This document shows positions 34,732 through 43,694 of a stretch of DNA of 64,000 nt, piece by piece. The position numbers were made by a program, and so were the translations under genes. The notes below the pieces were generated by a model. The model did not search any database. It saw only the letters and a list, made by a program, of their open reading frames with translations, and was not told the origin of the DNA. Source of the DNA: Falsiroseomonas algicola (GTDB lineage Bacteria > Pseudomonadota > Alphaproteobacteria > Acetobacterales > Acetobacteraceae); NCBI RefSeq assembly GCF_011040385.1, contig NZ_JAAIKB010000003.1, forward strand, positions 496,001-560,000, in the 5' to 3' direction. Each line of letters begins with the position of its first letter. Position 1 is the first letter of the stretch.

Positions 34732-35841
34732 ATGCAGACGTTCCAGCAGGATTGCATCGAGCTGGCCTGGCGCAAGTTCAACCGGGGGGAGGTCAGCCGC
34801 CGCACGCTGCTGGCGGGCCTGGCCGCCCTCGGCGCCGCGCCGATGCTGGGGGGCGAAGCCCAGGCCCAGGCCGCGCGCAACCTGGTGATGGTGAACTGGG
34901 GCGGCATCGCCAATGACGGCTTCGGCCGCTTCTATGGCGAGCCCTTCGCCGCCGCGAATCCGGGCTGGCGCGTCGTGCAGGACAGCACGGGCCCCTCCGC
35001 CGGCCGCATCCGGTCCATGGTGGAAAGCGGGCGCGTCACCTGGGACCTCTGCGACAGCTCGGCCACCTCCGCCACGCTGCTTGGCGGGCTGAACCTGCTG
35101 AACCGCATCGACTACAACGTCGTAGACCGCAACAACGTCATCGGCCCGACCTTCGCGCTGGACCACGGCGCGGCGCCCTATTCCTTCAGCAACGTGCTGG
35201 TCTATGACAGCACGAAGTTCCCGAATGGCGGGCCGACGAGCTGGGCGGATTTCTGGGACCTGCGGCGCTTCCCCGGCACGCGGCTGCTGCGGCGCGATGC
35301 CGCCGGCGCGCTGGATGCCGCGCAGATGGCGCTGGGGAAGGATCCCGCGAACCTCTACCCGCTCGACATCCGCGCCTGCATCGCCAAGGTGCGGGAGATC
35401 CGCCGCAACTGCGTCTTCTGGACCAGCGGCTCCGAATCGGAGCAGTTCATCCGCACGGGCGAGGCGGTGATGGGCCAGATCTGGCATACCCGCGCCAAGG
35501 TGCTGGAGCAGGAAAGCAACGGCCGCTTCAAGCACATCTGGAACCAGGGCATCCTGCAGCCCGGCATCTTCGTCAGCCCCCGCGGCAATCCGGGCGGCGA
35601 GATGGTGCAGCGCCTCATGGCCTCCATGCTGTCCAACCCGGAGCAGCAGGTGGAGCTGCTGAAGTTCCTCGGCAACGGCGCGACCAACCCGCGCGCCTCC
35701 GCGCTGGTGCCGGAGGAGTTCAAGCGCTTCAACCCGACCGACCCCGCCAATGCCCGCGTGCAGGTCGCACAGAACGGCACCTGGTGGGGCGGGGTCTATG
35801 CCCAGGCCAATGCCGACTATATCGACATGGTGACGGGCTGA
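34732..35841 (+). CDS. ABC transporter substrate-binding protein (PotD/spermidine-putrescine type)
   Basis: This 369-residue periplasmic protein has an N-terminus EVSRRTLLAGLAALGAAP that is a Tat-type signal ending near AQAQA. The mature part (LVMVNWGG, then FGRFYGEPFAAANPGW) fits the type 2 binding-protein family of polyamine and related importers. The matching ATPase and permease genes lie at 37600-40325, separated by two enzyme genes. The 106-base gap upstream is shared with the divergent flavoprotein gene and should hold both promoters. Confidence 0.88.
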   Translation: MQTFQQDCIELAWRKFNRGEVSRRTLLAGLAALGAAPMLGGEAQAQAARNLVMVNWGGIANDGFGRFYGEPFAAANPGWRVVQDSTGPSAGRIRSMVESGRVTWDLCDSSATSATLLGGLNLLNRIDYNVVDRNNVIGPTFALDHGAAPYSFSNVLVYDSTKFPNGGPTSWADFWDLRRFPGTRLLRRDAAGALDAAQMALGKDPANLYPLDIRACIAKVREIRRNCVFWTSGSESEQFIRTGEAVMGQIWHTRAKVLEQESNGRFKHIWNQGILQPGIFVSPRGNPGGEMVQRLMASMLSNPEQQVELLKFLGNGATNPRASALVPEEFKRFNPTDPANARVQVAQNGTWWGGVYAQANADYIDMVTG

Positions 35842-35878
35842 AGGCACTCTCGCTGCGTTGCAGCAAGCGAGGCGCCGC

Positions 35879-36826
35879 GTGGCGAAACCCATCCTCCTGG
35901 TGAAGTCCGGCGGCGAGGCGGCGGTGGCGGAATGGCAGGCCCATTTCGCCGCCTGCGCGCCGCAGGTCGAGGTGCGGTGGTGGGATGATCCCGCCGTGGC
36001 GCCGGAGGATGTCGCCTATGTCCTCGTCTGGGACCCGGAGCCCGGCCGGATCGCGCGCTTCCCGGCGCTGCGCGTGATCTTCGGCGCCGGCGCGGGCGTG
36101 GATTTCATCACTCGCGACCCGGACCTGCCGAAGCACGTGCCGCTGATGCGCATGGCGACGGAGGGTGCCGCGCAGCGGATGGGAGAGTTCGTCTGCTGGT
36201 CCGTCCTGTCCCTGCTGCGCGGCGCGCGGCGGATCGCGCTGCAACAGCAGGCGCGGGACTTCACCTATTTCGATGGCGAGGGCCTGGCGACGCAGACGAC
36301 CGTCGGCGTCATGGGCCTCGGCCATATGGGCGCGCAGGCCGCGACGATGCTGCGCGGCCTGGGCTTCCCCGTCATCGGCTGGTCGCGCACGCCGAAGGCG
36401 ATCCCTGGGGTGGAGGGCTTCGTGGGCGCGGAGGCGCGCGATGATTTCCTGGCGCGCAGCCAGATGCTGGTCTGCCTGCTGCCCTCGACCGCCGAGACCA
36501 ACGGCATCCTGTCCGCGCCGCTCTTCGCAAAGCTGCCGAAGGGCGCCGGGCTCGTGAATGTCGGCCGCGGCGCGCACCAGAAGATCGATGACGTGATCGC
36601 GGCGCTCGATTCCGGGCAATTGTCCGGCGCGGTGCTCGACGTGTTCGAGACGGAGCCGCTGCCGCCGGAGAGTCCGATCTGGACGCATCCCAAGGCGATC
36701 GTGACGCCCCACATCGCCAGCCTGCCGACGCGGCGCGAAAGGGCGGAACACGTCGCCCGCGCCATTGCGGCGCACGAACGGGGCGAGCCCTTGCGGAACC
36801 TCTACGACCACGATCGGGGCTACTGA
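35879..36826 (+). CDS. D-2-hydroxyacid dehydrogenase (GhrA, glyoxylate/hydroxypyruvate reductase A-like)
   Basis: This 315-residue protein starts at a GTG with GCGAGGC upstream; a TTG 21 bases earlier is possible. The NAD(P) site is VGVMGLGHMG. The catalytic residues are Arg in VNVGRGAH, Glu in DVFETEPLP and His in TPHIASLP. This arrangement, and the short N-terminal catalytic domain with FGAGAGVDF, is the GhrA subgroup. It reduces glyoxylate, hydroxypyruvate or a similar 2-oxo-acid. Its stop is one base before the next ATG, so it is cotranscribed. Confidence 0.9.
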   Translation: MAKPILLVKSGGEAAVAEWQAHFAACAPQVEVRWWDDPAVAPEDVAYVLVWDPEPGRIARFPALRVIFGAGAGVDFITRDPDLPKHVPLMRMATEGAAQRMGEFVCWSVLSLLRGARRIALQQQARDFTYFDGEGLATQTTVGVMGLGHMGAQAATMLRGLGFPVIGWSRTPKAIPGVEGFVGAEARDDFLARSQMLVCLLPSTAETNGILSAPLFAKLPKGAGLVNVGRGAHQKIDDVIAALDSGQLSGAVLDVFETEPLPPESPIWTHPKAIVTPHIASLPTRRERAEHVARAIAAHERGEPLRNLYDHDRGY

Positions 36827-36827
36827 C

Positions 36828-37595
36828 ATGCTGCCGCCACCGCCCATCCGGCCCGATCCCGATCATGTGCCGACCGAGCGGGAGTTGCGGGAGGACCTGG
36901 CCGCCGCCTATCGGCTCGTTGCGCTGTTCGGCATGACCGACCTCGTCTTCACGCATCTTTCCGTCCGCGTGCCGGGGGAGGGGCATCGTTTTCTGGTCAA
37001 CCCCTATGGCCTGCTGTTCGAGGAAGTGACGGCCTCCAGCCTCGTGCTGGTGGATGCGGAGGGCGAGCCGCGGCAGCAGACCAGCTGGCCCGTGAACCCG
37101 GCGGGCTTCGTCATCCATTCCGCCGTCCATCTCGGCCGCGACGACGCCAATTGCGTCATGCACACGCACACCCTGGCCGGCATGGCCGTCGCCGCGCAGC
37201 GCGACACGCTGCTGCCGCTGAACCAGATGATGATGGAGTTCATCGGCCGCGTCGCGCTGCATGACTACGAGGGCGTCGCGACCGAGGAGAACATGTCGGA
37301 GCGCGAGCGCCTGGTCCACGACCTCGGCGACAAGCCTGCGATGATCCTGCGGCATCACGGGCTGCTGACCGTCGGCCGCACGGTCGCGGAGGCCTTCTAC
37401 TGGATGTACTACCTGGAGCAGTCCTGCCGCATCCAGCTGGCCGCGCAGTCCAGCGGCGCGCCCCTCGCCGTGGCGCCGGCGGAGGCCGTGGCGCGCACGC
37501 AGCGGCTTTTCGACACCGGTCCCACCAAGGGCTGGTTGCCCTGGCAGGCATTGCGTCGGAAACTCGATCGCGAACAGCCGGGCTACAGGGACTAG
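36828..37595 (+). CDS. Class II aldolase/adducin family protein
   Basis: This 255-residue protein belongs to the zinc-dependent aldolase/adducin fold. The metal-site histidines are visible in VMHTHTLAGMAV and in RHHGLLTVG. The conserved early block TDLVFTHLSVRVPG (in most members FxxNISxR) matches the substrate loop. It could split or epimerise a hydroxy-oxo compound produced by the neighbouring dehydrogenase. The ATG at 36828 is immediately after the upstream stop; earlier codons would overlap that gene. Confidence 0.87.
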   Translation: MLPPPPIRPDPDHVPTERELREDLAAAYRLVALFGMTDLVFTHLSVRVPGEGHRFLVNPYGLLFEEVTASSLVLVDAEGEPRQQTSWPVNPAGFVIHSAVHLGRDDANCVMHTHTLAGMAVAAQRDTLLPLNQMMMEFIGRVALHDYEGVATEENMSERERLVHDLGDKPAMILRHHGLLTVGRTVAEAFYWMYYLEQSCRIQLAAQSSGAPLAVAPAEAVARTQRLFDTGPTKGWLPWQALRRKLDREQPGYRD

Positions 37596-37599
37596 GCGC

Positions 37600-38697
37600 A
37601 TGTCGGGAACGGGCCATGCCCTCGCGCTGCGCGGGCTGACCAAGCGATACGGCAGCTTCACCGCCGTCGATTCCGTTTCGCTCAAGGTGGAGCGGGGCGA
37701 GTTCCTGACGCTGCTTGGCCCCTCGGGCAGCGGCAAGACGACGATCCTGATGTGCATCGCGGGCTTCGTGGCGCCGACGGAAGGCGCCGTGCTGCTGGAT
37801 GGCGCCGACATCACGCCGCTGCCGCCGGAACGCCGCGACTTCGGCATGGTCTTCCAGGGCTACGCGCTGTTCCCGCACATGACGGTGGCGGAAAACGTCG
37901 CCTTCCCGCTTCGCGTCCGCAAGCTCGGCGCGGCGGAGCGGGAGGCGAAGGTGAAGGCGGCGCTGGACCTGGTGCAGCTCGGCCGCTTCGCGGATCGCCT
38001 GCCGCGCCAGCTCTCCGGCGGCCAGCAGCAGCGCGTGGCGCTGGCGCGCGCCCTGGTCTTCGATCCTGCCCTGCTGCTGCTCGACGAACCGCTCAGCGCC
38101 CTCGACAAGAAGCTGCGCGCGGAGCTGCAGGAGGAGCTGAAGGCCCTGCATCGCCGCGTCGGCCGCACCTTCGTCAATGTGACGCATGACCAGGAGGAGG
38201 CGCTGTCCCTCTCCGACCGCGTCGCCATCCTGAACCACGGCAAGCTGGTGCAGGAAGGGCCGCCCGCGCATCTCTACGAACATCCGCGGACGCGCTTCGT
38301 CGCCGACTTCCTCGGCAAGTCCAACTTCCTGCACGGCACGGTGCAGGAAAGCGTGCCGGAAGGCTTCGTGATCGGCGCGGGCACGACGCGGATCGTGCAG
38401 TCGGTCGCGGAGAACCGTCGTCCCGCCCATGGCAGCCCTGTTCTGCTAAGCCTGCGGCCGGAGAAGATCGCGCTGCTGAACGAGGATGACGCCGCCGACA
38501 ACGTCGTCACGGGCCGCATCGCCGCCTGGTCCTATCTCGGCGCCGGCTACACGCTGGTGGTGGAGACGCCCGATCTCGGCGCGCTGCGCGTCGCGCTGCC
38601 GACCTGGCAGGCACCGATCGCGCCTGGCGAGGGGCTGCCTGTGCGCCTGGGATGGAGTTCGACCGCAAGCGTCCCGGTTGTCGAGGACGTCGCCTGA
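37600..38697 (+). CDS. ABC transporter ATP-binding protein (PotA type)
   Basis: This 365-residue ATPase has Walker A GPSGSGKTT, signature LSGGQQQRVALARAL and Walker B LLLLDEPLSALDKK, followed by the switch His in THDQEEAL. The C-terminal 100 residues form a TOBE regulatory domain. It energises the permeases encoded just downstream, overlapping the first by one base (TGATG). Confidence 0.93.
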   Translation: MSGTGHALALRGLTKRYGSFTAVDSVSLKVERGEFLTLLGPSGSGKTTILMCIAGFVAPTEGAVLLDGADITPLPPERRDFGMVFQGYALFPHMTVAENVAFPLRVRKLGAAEREAKVKAALDLVQLGRFADRLPRQLSGGQQQRVALARALVFDPALLLLDEPLSALDKKLRAELQEELKALHRRVGRTFVNVTHDQEEALSLSDRVAILNHGKLVQEGPPAHLYEHPRTRFVADFLGKSNFLHGTVQESVPEGFVIGAGTTRIVQSVAENRRPAHGSPVLLSLRPEKIALLNEDDAADNVVTGRIAAWSYLGAGYTLVVETPDLGALRVALPTWQAPIAPGEGLPVRLGWSSTASVPVVEDVA

Positions 38698-39533
38698 TGC
38701 GCCGGCAGGATGCGGGCTGGTGGCTGCTGATCCTGCCCGCCTTCCTGCTGATGACGGCCTTCTACATCGCCCCGATCGCGCAGGTGCTGGCGATCTCCTT
38801 CACCGAACCCTCTCCCGGCCTCGGCAACTACGAACGCCTCTTCACCAGCGAAAGCGTGCAGCGCGTGATCGTCACGACGCTGCGCATCTGCACCATCACC
38901 ACCGCCCTCGCGCTGCTGCTGGGCTATGTGCTGGCCTACCGCATCGCGCTGGCGAATGAGGCCGCGCGGCGCTGGTGGATCCTGGCGGTGCTCGTGCCGC
39001 TCTGGATCAGCGTGCTGGTCCGCGCCTTCGCCTGGGTGACGCTGCTGCGCCGCCAGGGGCTGGTGAACAACGCGCTGATGGAAACGGGGCTGATCACGGA
39101 GCCGTTGCAACTCGTCTGGAACGAATTCGGCATCATCGTCGGCATGGTCCATTACATGGTGCCCTACGCCGTGCTGCCGCTGCTGGCTTCGATGCGGGAG
39201 ATCGACCCGCGCCTCCTCGCCGCCGCCCGCGGTCTCGGCGCGCCCCGCTTTACCATCTTCCGCCGCATCTTCCTGCCGCTGTCCCTGCCGGGCCTGATCG
39301 CGGCCGGCGTGCTGGTCTTCATCTTCTCGCTCGGCTTCTACATCACGCCGGCCATCCTCGGCGGCGGCAAGACGCTGATGGTGGCGGAGTGGATCGGGCT
39401 GCAGATCCTCGACCTCATCCGCTGGGGCCTCGGCACCATGATGGCGACGGTGCTGGTCGTGGCCATCCTGGCGACGCTCGCGGTGTTTTCCCGCGTCGTC
39501 GATCTGAAGCGCGTCTTCGGCACGGGGGCCTGA
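38697..39533 (+). CDS. ABC transporter permease (PotB type)
   Basis: This 278-residue membrane protein has six spans. The ATG at 38697 shares a base with the upstream stop and gives MRRQDAGWWLLILPAFLL, a normal start for the family. The EAA loop region is visible as AARGLGAPRFTIFRRIFLPLSLPG, here split by the reading of its two halves. It pairs with the next permease. Confidence 0.92.
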   Translation: MRRQDAGWWLLILPAFLLMTAFYIAPIAQVLAISFTEPSPGLGNYERLFTSESVQRVIVTTLRICTITTALALLLGYVLAYRIALANEAARRWWILAVLVPLWISVLVRAFAWVTLLRRQGLVNNALMETGLITEPLQLVWNEFGIIVGMVHYMVPYAVLPLLASMREIDPRLLAAARGLGAPRFTIFRRIFLPLSLPGLIAAGVLVFIFSLGFYITPAILGGGKTLMVAEWIGLQILDLIRWGLGTMMATVLVVAILATLAVFSRVVDLKRVFGTGA

Positions 39534-39536
39534 GCG

Positions 39537-40325
39537 ATGGACCATGCGCATCGCCCCGGCGGATGGACGGTGGCCGCGGCCTGGATGGTCGCGATCTACC
39601 TGGTGCTGCCGATCAGCATCGTCATCCCCGTCTCGCTGACGGACCAGCGCTTCCTCTCCCTGCCGCAGGAAGCGCTGAGCCTTCGCCACTACGCCACGGT
39701 GCTGGGCAGCGAGGCCTGGCTGGGATCGATCTGGCAATCCTTCCTGATCGCGGTCGCGGCCACCGTGATCGCCGTCGTCGCCGGGACTCTCTGCGCCATC
39801 GGCTGCTGGCGCCTCTCGCGCCGCTCGACGGAACTGGTCCGGGCGATGATGCTGCTGCCGATCATCATCCCTTCCATCGTCTATGCCGTCGGCCTCTATC
39901 GCTACTTCGCGAAGATCGACCTGCTGGACCGCTTCCTCGGCGTCGCCATCGCGCATGGCGTCACGGGCATCCCCTATGTCGTCATCACCGTCTCCACCGC
40001 GCTCGCCGCCTTTGACCCAAGGCTGGAACAGGCGGCGCGGGGCATGGGGGCCTCGCTGTCGCAGACGCTCCGCTGGGTCATCCTGCCGCGCATCGCGCCG
40101 GGCATCGTCTCCGGCGCCATCTTCGCCTTCATCCACAGCTGGGATGAGCTGGTGATCGTGCTGTTCATCGCCTCCCGCGACGTCTTCACCCTGCCGCGCC
40201 GTATCTGGGACGGCATCAACGAGAATCTGGATCCCGCCATGGCCGCCGTCGCCGTGCTGCTGGTGGTGTTCACGCTGGGACTGCTGCTGCTGGACCTGGC
40301 GCTGCGGAAGCGCCGCGACGCCTGA
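39537..40325 (+). CDS. ABC transporter permease (PotC type)
   Basis: This 262-residue second permease has six hydrophobic spans and an EAA loop (EQAARGMGASLSQTLRWVILP) that contacts the ATPase. It follows the first permease by 3 bases and precedes the arginine-deiminase-family gene by 10 bases, completing a potD-x-x-potABC order. Confidence 0.92.
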   Translation: MDHAHRPGGWTVAAAWMVAIYLVLPISIVIPVSLTDQRFLSLPQEALSLRHYATVLGSEAWLGSIWQSFLIAVAATVIAVVAGTLCAIGCWRLSRRSTELVRAMMLLPIIIPSIVYAVGLYRYFAKIDLLDRFLGVAIAHGVTGIPYVVITVSTALAAFDPRLEQAARGMGASLSQTLRWVILPRIAPGIVSGAIFAFIHSWDELVIVLFIASRDVFTLPRRIWDGINENLDPAMAAVAVLLVVFTLGLLLLDLALRKRRDA

Positions 40326-40335
40326 GGGAACGACC

Positions 40336-41361
40336 ATGCAAAAGACGCCCGCCACCTTCGCGATGAGCGAGTTCGACCACCGCTACAACATGCTGATCGA
40401 GCGCTTCGCGAGCGAGCCCGAGCCCATCTTCGAAAGCGCGTCGGAACAAGCCTTCGTCTGGGGCCGCGAATGGGGCTGCAACTCCGATGTCGGCCGGCTG
40501 CGCGTCGTGCTGATGCACCGCCCTGGTGAGGAGATGCGCGTCGTGGACACGCTTCCCCACATCCCCGAGCTCAATGCCTTCGGCGATCCCACCACCGGCG
40601 CCTATTGGCGCGGCAACCAGCGCCCGACGCTGGAGGAACAGCAGGCGCAGCACGATGCGCTGGTGGCGGCGCTGCGCGAGGAAGGGGTGGAGGTCGTCTA
40701 CCTCAAGCGCGCCGCCGCCGGGCGGCACAAGTCGATCTACACGCGGGACAGCTGCATCGGCATCAAGGGTGGTGCCATCGTCACCCGCATGGGCCCGCGC
40801 ATCCGCCGGGGCGAGGAAGCACCGGTCACCGAGACGCTTGCCGCCCTCGGCATGCCCATCCTCCGCACCATCCACGGCCACGGCCTCATGGAAGGCGGCA
40901 GCTTCGCCTATATCCGTCCCGATGTCGCCGTCGTCGGCGTCTCCTCCCGGGTCAATGAGGAAGGCGCGCGGCAACTCGAGGAAGTGCTGGCCGTGCAGGG
41001 CACGCGCCTGATCTGCGTGCAGATTCCCGGCTACCGCCTGCATATCGATGGCGGCTTCGTCATGATCCACCACGACGTCGCCATCGTGAATCCCTCCATG
41101 CTTCCCTTCGTCTTCATGGAGGAGCTGAAGCGCCTCGGCATCCGCATGATCCCGGTCAACCATGAGGATCCGTCCTGGACGGTGAACTGCCTGGCGGTGG
41201 CGCCCGGCCGCGTCATCATGAGCGACCGCGTCAGCGCGCGGACGCAGGATGCGCTGGACAAGGCCGGCATCTCCATTCGCCTGGTCGAGTATGACCGTGT
41301 CGGGCTGGGTGGCGGCGGCATCCACTGCTCCACCAGCCCGCTGGTGCGCGACCCCATCTGA
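40336..41361 (+). CDS. Arginine deiminase superfamily hydrolase (dimethylarginine dimethylaminohydrolase-like)
   Basis: This 341-residue protein has the guanidino-group modifying fold. The active-site elements are seen as EGGSFAYI (acidic), LHIDGGFVMI (HxD) and GGGIHCSTSPLVRDP with the nucleophile Cys close to the C-terminus. The early block RVVLMHRPGEEM is typical of the family. It should cleave a guanidino or amidino group with Cys catalysis. As the last gene of the polyamine-type transporter operon it suggests the imported substrate carries a guanidino group (for example an arginine derivative), which the amine-oxidase-like flavoprotein would then process. The substrate is inferred. Confidence 0.86.
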   Translation: MQKTPATFAMSEFDHRYNMLIERFASEPEPIFESASEQAFVWGREWGCNSDVGRLRVVLMHRPGEEMRVVDTLPHIPELNAFGDPTTGAYWRGNQRPTLEEQQAQHDALVAALREEGVEVVYLKRAAAGRHKSIYTRDSCIGIKGGAIVTRMGPRIRRGEEAPVTETLAALGMPILRTIHGHGLMEGGSFAYIRPDVAVVGVSSRVNEEGARQLEEVLAVQGTRLICVQIPGYRLHIDGGFVMIHHDVAIVNPSMLPFVFMEELKRLGIRMIPVNHEDPSWTVNCLAVAPGRVIMSDRVSARTQDALDKAGISIRLVEYDRVGLGGGGIHCSTSPLVRDPI

Positions 41362-41384
41362 GGCGGACTTCACGGCAACGTCAT

Positions 41385-41408
41385 CAGCGGTGGCGGCATC
41401 GCCCGCTG
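41385..41408 (+). terminator. Weak bulged hairpin after the transporter operon
   Basis: CAGCG pairs with CGCTG and GGCG with CGCC around a GCAT loop, with a 2-base bulge on the left arm. It starts 23 bases after the deiminase-family stop. A short AT-rich stretch follows, but no T run. Confidence 0.25.
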
Positions 41409-41509
41409 AATTGTTCATCTTGTTGATTGCGCCCGTTTCGCGCTTGGCGCTTGTGTCGGAATGCGGCGGCCAACCCCTGGGCGCCACCATCCCAGCCCGC
41501 GCAGAGACG

Positions 41510-43690
41510 ATGAAGCTCGATCCCGCCCCCGTTCTGGGGCAAGGCCCCGCCGGGGCCGACGCCTTGCCGGCCGCCACCGGATCCGATGAGCCAAGTCTTC
41601 GCCGGAACCTGGCCATGCTGGTGGGCGCCGCCGTGCTGCCCGCCCTGCCATTCGGTGTGGCCGCAGGCTGGCTCGGGATCGAGCGGGGGGGTTCGGCACT
41701 GCCGCTCCTCGCCGCCGCCGGCGCCCTGGCAGTGGCGGGTGGAATCGGGGCCACCATGGTGCTGTCACGTCGCCTGTTGCGACCGACCGCCGCGCTGGTG
41801 GCGCGGGCCGAGGCCATCGCGATCGATGCGCCGCCACCGACGCAATGGGTGCTGGGCGTCGCAGAACTCACCCGCGTCGCCCGCGCGCTGGATGTCGCGG
41901 CGACGGCGATGCGGGATCGCGAATCCGCCTTCGCCGCGGCCTTCGAGCAGTCGACCGTGCCGATGGCGCAGGCGGAATGCGGCACCGCCATCCTGCTGCG
42001 GGCCAATGCCGCCTATTGCAAGCTGCTGGCCCGCACGCCGGAAGAGATCATCGGCCAACCCTTCATCGACTTCGTGCATCCCGACGACCGGGCGGAAGAC
42101 ATGGAAGCCTTCCTGCGGCTCTGCCGGGGAGAGATCGAGACCCATGTGCAGGTCAAGCGCTTCCTGCGCCCGGATGGCAGCGTGCGCTGGGTCAAGCTCT
42201 CGACCTCACCCGTGCGGGACGCGCAGGGCAATGTGACGCGCACCGTCGCGGTCGTCACGGACGTGACCGGCCGCCGCGCCGCGGAGGCCGCGCTGCGGGA
42301 CAGCGAGGCGCGGCTGAAGCGCGTGCAGCGCATCGGTCGTGTCGGCGGCTTCGAGATCGACTTGCGCAGCGGCGAGAATTCGCGCTCCGCCGAGTACATG
42401 GCGCTGCAGGGCCTCCGCGCGGAGAACGCCCAGGAACTGCATGAGGATTGGGTTCGCCGCCTGCATCCCGAGGATCGCGAGCGTGCGGAACAGCGCTTCT
42501 GGGAAGCCGTCTCCGATACCTCCGGCGAGGTGGAGTACGCCCAGGAGTACCGGATCGTCACGCCATCTGGCGAGGTGCGCTGGATAGCGGCGCGGGCGGA
42601 GATCGAGCGCGATGCGCAGGGCAGCTCGCTCAACATGCTCGGCGCCCATGTGGACGTGACCGAGCTGAAGATGGCGGAGGCGGCGGTCCGGGACCGGGAG
42701 CACATGCTGCGCGTGGCGCTGGAGGCCGCGCGGCTTGGGACCTGGGACGTCGATCTGCGCCGCGGCACGGCCTCCCGTTCCGCACGCGCGCTGGAGATCT
42801 TCGGGCTCAGCGCGGAAGATGCCGACACCGCCTATCCGCGCTTCCGCGACCGCGTCCATCCGCAGGATCGCCCGAAGCTGGAAGCGGCGGTGGCCAGCGT
42901 GCGGTACGGCGCAGCGGAGAGCTACCACCTCGAATACCGCGCCCGCCGCGCGGATGGCGGCTGGGGCTGGGTCGAAAGCCATGGCAGCGTCGCGGCACGG
43001 GACCCGGTGACCCGGGAGGCGACGCGCCTGATCGGCACGACGCAGGACATCACCGAACGCAAGCAGGCCGAGGAACGCCAGGCGCTGCTGGCGCGGGAAG
43101 TCGACCACCGCGCGAAGAACGCGCTCGCCGTCGTACAGGCCGCGCTGCGGCTGACGGCGAAGACCGACATCAAGAGCTACGTTGCCGCGGTGGAGGGCCG
43201 CGTGGCCGCGCTGGCGCGCGCGCACACGCTGCTGGCCGACGCCCAGTGGAATGGCGCCGCGATCCGCGCGCTAGTGGAAGGGGAGTTGCTGCCCTTCCTG
43301 CCCGGCGGCGGACGCGCGCGCGTGCATCTGGACGGCCCGCCGCTGCTGCTGCTGCCGGCCGCGGCGCAGGTGGTCTCCATGACGCTGCACGAACTCGCCA
43401 CCAACGCCACGAAGTATGGCGCGCTGAGCGTCGAGGGCGGCGAGGTCCGCCTCTCCTGGCATGTGGCGGAGCGCCGTCTGGCGCTGCGGTGGGAGGAGCA
43501 TGGCGGCCCGCCCATCCCCGATGCGCCGACACGCCGTGGCTTCGGGTCGCGCGTGGTGGAAGCGACGGTTCAGGACCAGCTGGGCGGCACGCTGACCCGC
43601 CACTGGGCGCCGACCGGGCTGGTGGTGGTGGCGACGATCCCGCTGGAGCGCGCCATCATGGGCTCGGCGGACAGCGCCGCCGAGCCCTGA
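41510..43690 (+). CDS. Membrane PAS sensor histidine kinase, HWE family
   Basis: This 726-residue kinase has two membrane spans near residues 34-54 and 63-86 with almost no periplasmic loop. Three PAS domains follow, at roughly 128-245, 255-375 and 380-500. The kinase core shows the HWE/HisKA_2 features: EVDHRAKNALAVVQA as the His block and HELATNATKYGALS as the N box. Signals are therefore probably sensed in the membrane or cytoplasm by the PAS domains. The ATG at 41510 is preferred because upstream codons run back through the end of the previous gene. No response regulator is adjacent. Confidence 0.88.
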   Translation: MKLDPAPVLGQGPAGADALPAATGSDEPSLRRNLAMLVGAAVLPALPFGVAAGWLGIERGGSALPLLAAAGALAVAGGIGATMVLSRRLLRPTAALVARAEAIAIDAPPPTQWVLGVAELTRVARALDVAATAMRDRESAFAAAFEQSTVPMAQAECGTAILLRANAAYCKLLARTPEEIIGQPFIDFVHPDDRAEDMEAFLRLCRGEIETHVQVKRFLRPDGSVRWVKLSTSPVRDAQGNVTRTVAVVTDVTGRRAAEAALRDSEARLKRVQRIGRVGGFEIDLRSGENSRSAEYMALQGLRAENAQELHEDWVRRLHPEDRERAEQRFWEAVSDTSGEVEYAQEYRIVTPSGEVRWIAARAEIERDAQGSSLNMLGAHVDVTELKMAEAAVRDREHMLRVALEAARLGTWDVDLRRGTASRSARALEIFGLSAEDADTAYPRFRDRVHPQDRPKLEAAVASVRYGAAESYHLEYRARRADGGWGWVESHGSVAARDPVTREATRLIGTTQDITERKQAEERQALLAREVDHRAKNALAVVQAALRLTAKTDIKSYVAAVEGRVAALARAHTLLADAQWNGAAIRALVEGELLPFLPGGGRARVHLDGPPLLLLPAAAQVVSMTLHELATNATKYGALSVEGGEVRLSWHVAERRLALRWEEHGGPPIPDAPTRRGFGSRVVEATVQDQLGGTLTRHWAPTGLVVVATIPLERAIMGSADSAAEP

Positions 43691-43694
43691 CGCC

